DNA of 6,527 nucleotides from an uncultured Ruminiclostridium sp. Its GTDB lineage: Bacteria > Bacillota > Clostridia > Oscillospirales > Ruminococcaceae. The first letter of the stretch is position 1. Each line of letters opens with the position of its first letter. The notes below the pieces were generated by a model. The model was not told the DNA's origin. It ran no database searches and saw nothing but the letters and a program-made list of their open reading frames with translations. The stretch lies in assembly GCA_934462775.1 (NCBI GenBank), contig CAKSIR010000128.1, forward strand, positions 1 through 6,527. The letters run 5' to 3'. Positions 1 through 5,879 of this stretch are shown piece by piece. The position numbers and the translations under genes were made by a program.

Positions 1-9
1 AAATTCTGT

Positions 10-46
10 CATTTTGATGTATAATAAACGCTTTGCGTTTATTATA
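10..46. repeat. 37-bp direct repeat, copy 1, containing hairpin H1
   Basis: This stretch is identical over 37 bases to 120-156, at a period of 110 bp. Within it, TATAATAAACGC (20-31) and GCGTTTATTATA (35-46) are perfect inverted arms around a TTT loop. The pair G19-C47 extends the stem to 13 bp. TATAAT occurs on both strands at the ends of the hairpin, but no properly spaced -35 box accompanies it. It is most likely part of an intergenic palindromic repeat element rather than a promoter. Its family is unknown to me. Confidence 0.85.
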
Positions 47-72
47 CCATAACCACAAGGTTATGGTATAAT
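41..72. repeat. 14-bp inverted repeat, hairpin H2
   Basis: ATTATACCATAACC (41-54) and GGTTATGGTATAAT (59-72) are perfect inverted arms around an ACAA loop. The left arm reuses bases 41-47, which also form the right arm of hairpin H1. The two hairpins therefore cannot form at once in a single strand. A long perfect stem with a tetraloop, in the middle of a repeat block, fits a mobile-palindrome or structured-RNA origin. No coding capacity is evident. Confidence 0.85.
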
Positions 73-73
73 T

Positions 74-120
74 GTCCAATTCGCACGGATCAAATCTATG
101 ATTTGCGTATGTGCGAGGAC
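74..120. repeat. interrupted 47-bp inverted repeat, hairpin H3
   Basis: Three nested arms pair in order: GTCC (74-77) with GGAC (117-120), TCGCAC (81-86) with GTGCGA (111-116), and CAAATC (91-96) with GATTTG (100-105). An AAT bulge (78-80) and an internal loop (GGAT opposite CGTAT) interrupt the stem, and TAT forms the loop. Bulges kept between paired segments resemble a folded RNA more than a simple cruciform. It starts one base after H2 and its last base is the first base of direct repeat copy 2. Confidence 0.75.
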
Positions 121-156
121 ATTTTGATGTATAATAAACGCTTTGCGTTTATTATA
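120..156. repeat. 37-bp direct repeat, copy 2, containing hairpin H4
   Basis: This is a perfect copy of 10-46. The hairpin arms are 130-141 and 145-156 around a TTT loop (142-144). Because each copy is self-complementary, the left arm of copy 1 can also pair with the right arm of copy 2, which would enclose the whole block from 20 to 156 in one branched structure. It lies about 25 bp from the terminator of the lipoprotein gene, so it is probably outside that transcript. Confidence 0.85.
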
Positions 157-180
157 TCACATTTACAATATTTCTGCAAG

Positions 181-206
181 AAAAATGCCCGACTTAACAT
201 CGGGCA
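181..206 (-). terminator. rho-independent terminator of the lipoprotein gene
   Basis: Read on the minus strand, TGCCCGA (206-200) pairs with TCGGGCA (192-186) around a seven-base loop, and is followed directly by TTTTTCTT (185-178). The stem begins 5 bases after the TGA of the lipoprotein gene at 212-214. A GC-rich stem plus a U tract is the standard intrinsic terminator form, so transcription from the right should end here. Confidence 0.88.
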
Positions 207-211
207 ATGCA

Positions 212-667
212 TCATTCTGTTATTTTCATGTTGAAATCAATATTTTCACAGTCGTATCCTACTATTTTAAATCGATTGTTACCTTTTGTCATTGCGACTG
301 TGCAAGTTGCATTTTTTTCAACAACCAAATCGGGAGTACACTCGACAATGGTTGTTATGTTATCATCGCCGTCGATGAACACCAGCTTTGCTTTTCCTGC
401 GGAAATTGTGAATGTATAATCTATGCCGATTTTCTGCTCTTCCTTGCAATAATCCGACCATACGGTTTCGCGACCGTCAAACTGCTTAACGGTGTATGTG
501 ACGCTGTCGTTGTAGCTGTTCAGAAACGACATGGTTTTTGAATAGCGGTCTGCGCTGTCAATTATTACGCTGTTATCGTCGTATTGTTCCTTTGCAAAGG
601 CATTATTGCCGCAGGCAGTCAGCAAAATGCAGCCCGCAAGAATTATTGCTGTGATTGATTTTTTCAT
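212..667 (-). CDS. small secreted lipoprotein, function unknown
   Basis: This is a 151-residue lipoprotein. Residues 1-18 form a signal peptide (KK, then a hydrophobic core), ending in the lipobox L-T-A-C with the lipidated Cys19. It should therefore be anchored to the outer face of the membrane. After a polar linker (about 20-50), residues 82-151 alternate hydrophobic and polar positions with turns (GKAKLVFIDGDDN, TKGNNRFKIVG), as in an all-beta sandwich domain. No catalytic motif is visible. The frame stays open upstream to 808, but the start at 667 is chosen because the signal peptide begins there, a GGAG/GAGGG ribosome binding site lies 7-11 bases upstream, and a promoter sits just behind it. 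It lies downstream of the ABC exporter genes but has its own promoter and terminator, so a link to the transporter is not shown. I do not recognise the family. Confidence 0.82.
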   Translation of the reverse strand: MKKSITAIILAGCILLTACGNNAFAKEQYDDNSVIIDSADRYSKTMSFLNSYNDSVTYTVKQFDGRETVWSDYCKEEQKIGIDYTFTISAGKAKLVFIDGDDNITTIVECTPDLVVEKNATCTVAMTKGNNRFKIVGYDCENIDFNMKITE

Positions 668-695
668 ATCAGTTCCCTCTCCTTGTATTTTAATT

Positions 696-724
696 ATAAT
701 AACAAAGTCATGGAAGAGTGTCAA
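696..724 (-). promoter_or_regulatory. sigma-A type promoter of the lipoprotein gene
   Basis: On the minus strand a perfect TTGACA (724-719) is separated by exactly 17 bases from TATTAT (701-696). Transcription would start near 689, giving a leader of about 20 nt before the ATG at 667. The match is close to consensus and suggests strong expression independent of the upstream exporter operon. Confidence 0.8.
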
Positions 725-727
725 TAC

Positions 728-755
728 GCAAATCCGCTTTTCAAAGCGGATTTGT
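728..755 (-). terminator. hairpin after the ABC exporter operon, possible weak terminator
   Basis: CAAATCCGCTTT (729-740) and AAAGCGGATTTG (743-754) are perfect 12-base inverted arms around two bases, with a G-T pair extending the stem. It lies 5 bases downstream of the TGA of the second ABC gene (760-762) on the minus strand. The bases after the stem (CGTATTGACA) are not a U tract, so termination may be partial or factor-dependent. It sits between the end of the operon and the -35 box of the lipoprotein gene, where a boundary is expected. Confidence 0.55.
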
Positions 756-759
756 AATA

Positions 760-2640
760 TCAAGTTGCAATTCCTGCAAACTGATTCTGATAAAGCTGAT
801 AATAGCAACCTTTCTGTGCAAGCAGTTCATCGTGATTTCCTGCCTCCACAACCTGACCGCCGCTGATAACAACAATCTTATCTGCGTCGCGGATTGTAGA
901 TAGTCTGTGAGCGATAATAAGGCTTGTTCTGCCTTTCATAAGCGCTATCATCGCCTCTTGAATGTGCATTTCCGTTCTTGTGTCAATGCTGGAGGTAGCT
1001 TCATCAAGTATAAGTATTTTCGGGTCGGAAAGAACAGCCCTCGAAATGGAGATAAGCTGCCGCTGACCCTGGCTGAGATTGCTTCCGCTTTCGGTAAGCA
1101 TTGTGTCGTATCCGTCCTGCAAAACCTCGGCAAAGTCGCTTACGCGGGCTGTTTTTGCAGCTGCCTTGATTTCATCGTCTGTTGTGTCTAGCTTGCCGTA
1201 ACGGATATTTTGGGCGATTGTATCAGAAAAAATTACCGTATCCTGTAAAACAATGCCGATAGATCGGCGCAACTTTTCCTTTGGTATGTCCCTGATGTCC
1301 TGACCGTCGAGAGTGATTACTCCCCTGTCGATTTCGTAAAAGCGGGTAAGCAGATTGACAATGGTTGTCTTGCCTGAGCCTGTTGCGCCTACAATGGCGA
1401 TTTTTTGTCCGCTCTTTACCCAGAAATCAAAGCTTTTAAGTACAGGCTCACCCTCAACGTAAGAAAAGTCAACGCCTTTAAAGTTGATGTCGCCTTTCAC
1501 GTTTTCAATGTCAAAGTCAGCCTTGCCCTCGTCAATTTCGCTTGGGCTGTCCATTATTTCAAACACTCGCTCCGCACCTGCAAGGGCTGTCTGAATGGCA
1601 GCATACTGTTGAGCAAGCTCGTTAATAGGTCTGGTAAACTGCTTTGAATATGAGATAAACGCCTGTATTGTGCCGACTGTAAGAAGTCCGCCGAGAGCAA
1701 TGGGGTTGAATCCGCTCCATACGAGCAGACCGCCGAATGCGGCAATGAGCAGAAAGCCGATATTGCCGATGACATTCATGCACGGACCCATTACACCGCC
1801 GAAAATCTGCGCCTTAATAGCAGTTTTTTTCAGGTTTTCGGAGATTTCGTTGAACTCTGCCTTCGCCTTTTCTTCCCTGCCGAATGCAACAACCGTTTTG
1901 TAGCCTGTTACCATTTCCTCAATATGGCCGTTTAAGCTGCCCAGCAGTCCCTGCTGCATCGGGAAGTATTTGCGCATATATTTCGAGAGGTATTTTGTAA
2001 CAAACAGCGTCAATGCTACCGATACAAAGCTTACAAGAGTAAGAATCGGCGAGTAGTACAGCATTATGCACAGACAGCCAACCAGCATTATTACGCCTGA
2101 AAAAAGGGACGCAATTGACTGGGAAACGGTGTTGGAAATGTTCTCAACATCGTTGGTCATTCGGCTCATAATATCGCCGTGCTGATGTGTATCTATATAT
2201 TTCAGCGGCAAGTATGAGATTTTTGAGAATAAGTCATCTCGCATGACGCGGACGGTTGTCTGTGAAAGCTTTGCCGCGAAAATGCCCTGCAAATAGGTCA
2301 GCCCCGACTGGAGAACATAAGTTCCCGCAAGGAACAGGAGAATCCTTGTAAGGCTTTCGAAATCAACGTTCAGTCTGTTCTCGTCAAGCGTAAATGTGTC
2401 AATTGCAGACGCCTGTAGAATAGGCGCAAGCAGTGAAAGCAGCGTTATGGCAATCATAACTCCTATAAGTGAAAACAGAAGGTACTTGTTTCTTCCGATA
2501 TATTTGAGCAGCCTTTTCAAAGTGCCCTTTGCGTTTTTGGCCTTTTCCTGCGGCATTCCCATACGCTCGTGAGGTGGTGGACATCCTCTGCCCATGGGAC
2601 CTAATCTAAGCGGTTGTGTATTTTGTTTCTTTTGTTCCAT
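760..2640 (-). CDS. ABC exporter half-transporter with catalytic ATP site (heterodimer subunit B)
   Basis: This 626-residue protein is a fused membrane and ATPase subunit of a type IV ABC exporter, acting in the cytoplasmic membrane to drive substrates outward. A polar Gly/Pro-rich N-terminal extension (1-45) precedes six predicted membrane helices (about 52-330). Typical intracellular-loop sequences are SRMTNDVENI (159-168) and TGYKTVVAFGRE (245-256). The ATPase domain holds Walker A GATGSGKT (418-425), Q-loop Gln466, signature LSQGQ (522-526), Walker B ILILDE with catalytic Glu547, and switch His578. Its own Walker motifs are complete, whereas the signature has Gln for the first Gly. That signature completes the ATP site of the partner, which is degenerate as well. 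The start overlaps the stop of the partner gene by one base (TAATG), with GGAGGG 8 bases upstream. The family includes multidrug exporters like BmrCD, LmrCD and TM287/288; the substrate is not known. Confidence 0.93.
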   Translation of the reverse strand: MEQKKQNTQPLRLGPMGRGCPPPHERMGMPQEKAKNAKGTLKRLLKYIGRNKYLLFSLIGVMIAITLLSLLAPILQASAIDTFTLDENRLNVDFESLTRILLFLAGTYVLQSGLTYLQGIFAAKLSQTTVRVMRDDLFSKISYLPLKYIDTHQHGDIMSRMTNDVENISNTVSQSIASLFSGVIMLVGCLCIMLYYSPILTLVSFVSVALTLFVTKYLSKYMRKYFPMQQGLLGSLNGHIEEMVTGYKTVVAFGREEKAKAEFNEISENLKKTAIKAQIFGGVMGPCMNVIGNIGFLLIAAFGGLLVWSGFNPIALGGLLTVGTIQAFISYSKQFTRPINELAQQYAAIQTALAGAERVFEIMDSPSEIDEGKADFDIENVKGDINFKGVDFSYVEGEPVLKSFDFWVKSGQKIAIVGATGSGKTTIVNLLTRFYEIDRGVITLDGQDIRDIPKEKLRRSIGIVLQDTVIFSDTIAQNIRYGKLDTTDDEIKAAAKTARVSDFAEVLQDGYDTMLTESGSNLSQGQRQLISISRAVLSDPKILILDEATSSIDTRTEMHIQEAMIALMKGRTSLIIAHRLSTIRDADKIVVISGGQVVEAGNHDELLAQKGCYYQLYQNQFAGIAT

Positions 2641-4382
2641 TACTCAGTCCCTCCGTTTCTCATCTGGGACTGATATATATCCCTGTAAATGTCACTGGTC
2701 TGCATAAGCTCGCTGTGAGTGCCGAAGGCAACAATTTCACCGCCGTCAACAACAGCGATTCTGTCTGCGCTCATAACGCTGGCAACTCTCTGTGCAATCA
2801 TTATAACCGTAACATCTGTAAGATTTTCTTTAAGCGCTTTGTGCAGCTTTGCTTCTGTGGATAAGTCGAGAGCAGATGTGCTGTCGTCAAAAATCAGTAT
2901 CTCGGGCTTTTTCAGAATAGCTCTTGCTATCGCAAGACGCTGCTTCTGACCGCCTGACAGCGACGCGCCTTTTTCACTTATCATAGAATTGTATCCGCCG
3001 TTAAAGCCGCTTACAAATTCATCTGCCTGAGCAATCTTGGCAGCCCTTATAACTTCATCATCGGTTGCCGTATCGCAGCCCCACCTGATATTTTCAAAAA
3101 CCGTTCCCGAAAACAGCTCGCTCTTCTGGAGAACAATGCTGATTTTCTTTCGGAGGACCTTTATATCATATTCCTTTACATTTATTCCGTCAACATAAAC
3201 GTTGCCGCCTGTTGCGTCATAAAATCTCGGAATAAGATTGACAAGCGATGTCTTTCCGCAGCCCGTTGCACCTAAAACCGCAACGGTTTCGCCGTGCTTT
3301 ATATCAAGATTGATATTTTTAAGCACCGGCTTTCCCGAATGACCGGGATAATAGAAGCTTACGTTCTCGAACCTTACAGCGCCTGTTGAAGAAGTCTCCT
3401 TCACTTCTCCGGTAACTATAACCGGCTGTTCGTCAAGAACCTGTCTGATTCTGTCGGCGGATGCCTTTGCTCTTGAAACCTGCTGAAAGATGTTCCCCAG
3501 CATCATTACAGACATGAGAATCTGCGTAATGTAGGTGATTGCCGCCATTACTTCGCCGACCTGCATTGCCTTTGCTTCTACCTGCAAGCCGCCTATGTAG
3601 ATAATCGCCAAAACCGAGGCGTTCATTATAATCATCAGAATCGGGCTTAGCACAGCGAGCAGCTTCTGCACGCGCAGATTGGTGGTCATCAATTCTTCGT
3701 TGGCTTTGCCGAAACGCTTTATTTCGTACTTTTCTCTGGTGTATGCCTTGACGACTCTTGCGCCCGTAACATTTTCCTGCACAACTGAGTTTACCTTATC
3801 CAGCTTCGATTGCACAACTCCGAATAAAGGCGCCGCCTTTTTCAGAATTATTGCAAGGAAAATCAGCTGAACCGGCAGCGATACAATCAGAATAACGCCG
3901 AAGTTCACATTAAGCGACAGCACCATAACTATGCCGCCGATAAACTGCATGGAGCTTCTCACAAGCATTCTCAGCGCCATGGACACAAAGTCCTGGCAGG
4001 CTGTAACATCGTTGGTGAGTCTTGTTACAAGGGATCCTGTGGTGAATTTATCCGTCTGCTGCAAAGAAAAGCTCATGACCTTTGCGAATACGTCTTTTCG
4101 CAGATCGTTGCCGAAGCTTTGGGACGCTGCCACGCCGAAAACGCCGGAAAGAATACCTCCGGCGCATCCGAGCACGGCAGTGCCAAGCATTAAAATGCCT
4201 GTATGAATAATTAAATCCATGTTATTGCTCAGCACGCCGTTGTCGATAATGTCAGACATGAACTTAGGCTGGATAAGATCCATAGACACCTCAAGAATCA
4301 TGAACGCAGGCGACAGCAGAGCAAGCAGCCAATATGGCTTTAAATAGCTTTTAAGCTTCGTAGGTTGTGTACGGAGTGCCAC
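2640..4382 (-). CDS. ABC exporter half-transporter with degenerate ATP site (heterodimer subunit A)
   Basis: This 580-residue fused membrane/ATPase subunit pairs with the product of the next gene. Six membrane helices are predicted over about 17-300, with loop motifs TRLTNDVTAC (120-129) and TGARVVKAYTRE (206-217). The ATPase domain has Walker A GATGCGKT (371-378), Q-loop Gln419, a canonical LSGGQ (475-479) and Walker B EILIFDD. Asp500 stands where the catalytic Glu should be, and Gln531 (IAQR) replaces the switch His. This subunit therefore binds ATP at a non-catalytic site but supplies a good signature to the partner. The start is GTG: the frame is closed by TGA at 4401-4403 and no other start codon lies between that stop and residue 28. 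AAGGAG (4401-4396) is 13 bases upstream, rather far, so coupling to the overlapping repressor gene probably helps initiation. The neighbouring MarR gene suggests a drug or toxic-compound exporter; the substrate is inferred, not shown. Confidence 0.93.
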   Translation of the reverse strand: MALRTQPTKLKSYLKPYWLLALLSPAFMILEVSMDLIQPKFMSDIIDNGVLSNNMDLIIHTGILMLGTAVLGCAGGILSGVFGVAASQSFGNDLRKDVFAKVMSFSLQQTDKFTTGSLVTRLTNDVTACQDFVSMALRMLVRSSMQFIGGIVMVLSLNVNFGVILIVSLPVQLIFLAIILKKAAPLFGVVQSKLDKVNSVVQENVTGARVVKAYTREKYEIKRFGKANEELMTTNLRVQKLLAVLSPILMIIMNASVLAIIYIGGLQVEAKAMQVGEVMAAITYITQILMSVMMLGNIFQQVSRAKASADRIRQVLDEQPVIVTGEVKETSSTGAVRFENVSFYYPGHSGKPVLKNINLDIKHGETVAVLGATGCGKTSLVNLIPRFYDATGGNVYVDGINVKEYDIKVLRKKISIVLQKSELFSGTVFENIRWGCDTATDDEVIRAAKIAQADEFVSGFNGGYNSMISEKGASLSGGQKQRLAIARAILKKPEILIFDDSTSALDLSTEAKLHKALKENLTDVTVIMIAQRVASVMSADRIAVVDGGEIVAFGTHSELMQTSDIYRDIYQSQMRNGGTE

Positions 4383-4812
4383 GGCGTTCCATGTTCTCCT
4401 TCATTCTCTTCATAACCTTTAAGAGATATTCCTGTTCTTCTGCTGTTACACCTTCTAAGAAAATAGCGTCGGTTGCAGCAATGCTCTTTCTCATCTTGTT
4501 ATCGATTTCACGGCCAAGATCTGTTAAGAAAACGCGGGTTGCTCTTGCGTCTTCCTTGTCTGTTTCACGTCTTACAAGACCGTCGGCTTCCATGTTGCGG
4601 AGTGTGGTGGACACCGTTGGAGCCTTAAGATGAGAAATTTTAACAAGGTCGAGCTGCGTAACGCCGTCCTTGATTGCGAGAGGACGAAGTAAGTGTCTGT
4701 ATGATGTCTTCATACCGTTCTTCATCATCTCAATGCGCATTAAGCCGTCGAATAATTTTGACAGCTCAGTAACGAGGGTCATTGGGTTTTCCTTCATTGT
4801 TTCTTTTGACAT
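4351..4812 (-). CDS. MarR-family transcriptional regulator
   Basis: This 153-residue protein is a winged-helix DNA-binding regulator, presumably a dimer. Dimerisation helices lie at about 8-40 and 102-141. The recognition helix is around 63-79 (KAPTVSTTLRNMEADGL), and the wing (81-98) carries the family pattern D-K-E-D-A-R-A-T-R-V-F-L-T with the conserved Asp88 and Arg90. The length fits the family. The start at 4812 is supported by AAAGGAG 10 bases upstream. It is the first gene of the operon, and its 3' end overlaps the first exporter gene by 32 bases, so repressor and exporter are made together. MarR proteins in this position usually repress their own operon until a small ligand binds. The ligand is unknown. 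A palindrome in the promoter is the likely binding site. Confidence 0.93.
   Translation of the reverse strand: MSKETMKENPMTLVTELSKLFDGLMRIEMMKNGMKTSYRHLLRPLAIKDGVTQLDLVKISHLKAPTVSTTLRNMEADGLVRRETDKEDARATRVFLTDLGREIDNKMRKSIAATDAIFLEGVTAEEQEYLLKVMKRMKENMERRGTPYTTYEA
4396..4401 (-). promoter_or_regulatory. ribosome binding site for the GTG-started ABC subunit A
   Basis: AAGGAG on the minus strand lies inside the end of the MarR coding sequence, 13 bases before the GTG at 4382-4380. An ATG closer by (4391-4389) is in the MarR frame and cannot serve the exporter gene. The wide spacing and GTG start suggest reduced initiation or dependence on ribosomes finishing the MarR gene. Confidence 0.55.
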
Positions 4813-4832
4813 AATAACATTTCTCCTTTAAA

Positions 4833-4848
4833 TAACTTTTATTAGTTA
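4833..4848. promoter_or_regulatory. candidate MarR operator TAACT-N6-AGTTA
   Basis: TAACT (4833-4837) and AGTTA (4844-4848) are perfect inverted half-sites around TTTATT. The size (16 bp) suits a dimeric MarR protein. The site lies between the -10 box (4855-4860) and the ribosome binding site of the MarR gene, covering the expected transcription start, where a bound repressor would block the polymerase. The binding protein is inferred from position. Confidence 0.6.
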
Positions 4849-4854
4849 CCGTAT

Positions 4855-4860
4855 ATTATA
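4855..4860 (-). promoter_or_regulatory. -10 box of the MarR-ABC operon promoter
   Basis: TATAAT on the minus strand, with a predicted start near 4848 and a leader of about 35 nt before the ATG at 4812. The -35 box is not clear: the 17-base position reads ATTTTT, while a better TTGATT (4886-4881) is 20 bases away. A weak -35 is common in repressor-controlled promoters, but this AT-rich region allows other choices. Confidence 0.5.
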
Positions 4861-4909
4861 ATAAACAATTTTGACAAAAAAATCAATACCTTTCACAAAT
4901 TTTTCATTA

Positions 4910-4953
4910 TATAAATTTGAATTTATAATATTCAATTTAATTATTCTGAATAA
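4910..4953. repeat. two AT-rich palindromes in the divergent promoter region
   Basis: TATAAATT-TG-AATTTATA (4910-4927) has perfect 8-base arms, and TTATTC-T-GAATAA (4941-4953) has perfect 6-base arms. Both lie between the promoters of the MarR-ABC operon and the tyrA operon. They could be binding sites for a regulator or simply chance products of an AT-rich stretch. Neither matches the TAACT half-site. Confidence 0.4.
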
Positions 4954-4968
4954 ACATTGTGAAACCGC

Positions 4969-4997
4969 TTGAAAAAAATGACATAATATACTATAAT
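4969..4997 (+). promoter_or_regulatory. sigma-A type promoter of the tyrA operon
   Basis: TTGAAA (4969-4974) and a perfect TATAAT (4992-4997) are separated by exactly 17 bases. The start would be near 5004, giving a leader of about 24 nt to the ATG at 5028. Small inverted arms TATAC (4987-4991) and GTATA (4998-5002) flank the -10 box. The leader is too short for a T-box or attenuator. Confidence 0.85.
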
Positions 4998-5027
4998 GTA
5001 TAGAGATGTTAAAAAGGAGATATAAAA

Positions 5028-5879
5028 ATGAATATAGCGGTAGTAGGTTTAGGTCTTATAGGCGGTTCAATTTGTAAAGCCTTAAAGCAGAATACCTTTC
5101 ATAATATAATGGGAATTGACACGGACAAGGAAACAATTGCAAAGGCGCTGGAGCAGAATGCAATCGATGAGGAAATAACTCCCGACAGATTAAACGAAGC
5201 AAGCCTTACCATTATCTGCCTTTACCCTGAGGCGATCGTTGATTTCGTCAAGCAGAATGCAGACAAATTCAAAAAAGGCACAATTGTTGCGGACACCTGC
5301 GGCATAAAGGAATATGTTGTAGAGAACTGCACCCCTATCCTTGAGGAACGCGGCGTATATTTTGTCGGCACACATCCAATGGCAGGACGTGAGTTTTCAG
5401 GCTTTGACTATTCCCTCCCCGACCTTTACAAGGGTGCAAGCTACATTATCACCCCGACCGAAAACACTCCGTCCCTTGCGGTGGATCTGCTTTCGACTCT
5501 TGCCAGCAGTATGGGCTTTGGCAAGGTGGTTATTTCAACTCCCGAAAAGCATGATAAGGTTATTGCCTACACCTCTCAGCTTGCTCACGTTGTATCAAAT
5601 ACTTATGTAAAAAGTCCGTCGCTGCTTGATTTCAACGGTTTTTCGGCAGGCTCGTTCCAAGACCTTACGCGGGTTGCCAAGCTGAATGAATATATGTGGT
5701 CAAGCCTGTTTATGTGCAACAAAAAGGCGCTGATTGAGGAAATTGACTGCTTTATCGAGCATTTCACCCAGTACAAAATTGCAATGGAGAACGACGATAT
5801 AGACGCCCTTCGCGAGCTGCTTAAGGACGGACGTATTCTCAAGGAAAAGAGCAACGAAATGTACGGAGGAAAAAAATGA
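5028..5879 (+). CDS. tyrA: prephenate dehydrogenase (TyrA family)
   Basis: This 283-residue cytoplasmic enzyme should oxidise and decarboxylate prephenate to 4-hydroxyphenylpyruvate with NAD, the committed step to tyrosine. The N-terminal Rossmann fold shows GLGLIGGS (7-14), and Asp31 at the end of the second strand favours NAD over NADP. The catalytic histidine is His116 in GTHPMAGRE (114-122), and SQLAHV (183-188) holds the second conserved His187. GSFQDLTRVA (208-217) contains Arg215, the expected carboxylate-binding arginine. The DTCGIK segment (89-94) has Gly92 where many homologues have Ser. The protein is the short form, with neither a chorismate mutase domain nor a C-terminal ACT domain, so tyrosine feedback through ACT is absent. 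The start is supported by AAGGAG (5014-5019) 8 bases upstream and by the Rossmann fold beginning at residue 2. No other aromatic pathway gene is in the window. Arogenate as substrate cannot be excluded by eye. Confidence 0.93.
   Translation: MNIAVVGLGLIGGSICKALKQNTFHNIMGIDTDKETIAKALEQNAIDEEITPDRLNEASLTIICLYPEAIVDFVKQNADKFKKGTIVADTCGIKEYVVENCTPILEERGVYFVGTHPMAGREFSGFDYSLPDLYKGASYIITPTENTPSLAVDLLSTLASSMGFGKVVISTPEKHDKVIAYTSQLAHVVSNTYVKSPSLLDFNGFSAGSFQDLTRVAKLNEYMWSSLFMCNKKALIEEIDCFIEHFTQYKIAMENDDIDALRELLKDGRILKEKSNEMYGGKK

Noticed and set aside
20..46. Promoter based on TATAAT in the left-edge hairpins
   Set aside because: TATAAT appears on both strands as a consequence of the palindrome, and no -35 box lies at 16-18 bases.
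10..156. CRISPR array from the two 37-bp direct repeats
   Set aside because: There are only two copies, the 73-bp region between them is itself palindromic rather than a unique spacer, each repeat is a full hairpin, and no cas gene is nearby.
143..541. Plus-strand open frame of 132 codons opposite the lipoprotein gene
   Set aside because: It is antisense to a gene with a signal peptide, lipobox, promoter, ribosome binding site and terminator. It starts inside the palindromic repeat and has no ribosome binding site or recognisable domain.
668..808. Upstream extension of the lipoprotein frame by 47 codons
   Set aside because: It would put 47 residues before a clear signal peptide, run through the hairpin and promoter, and overlap the end of the ABC gene.
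907..4633. Several plus-strand open frames of 60-94 codons inside the ABC and MarR genes
   Set aside because: They are antisense shadows of strongly supported coding regions and have no domain, ribosome binding site or promoter of their own.
4856..4866. Partial copy of the left-edge repeat (TTATAATAAAC)
   Set aside because: The match is about 10 AT-rich bases with no hairpin arm following, so chance is sufficient.
4871..4876. Plus-strand TTGACA as a -35 box
   Set aside because: At 17 bases downstream the sequence is CACAAA-like, with no -10 box. The tyrA promoter at 4969-4997 is far better.
4998..5027. T-box or other riboswitch ahead of tyrA
   Set aside because: The leader from the predicted start is only about 24 nt and has no stem or T-box consensus.
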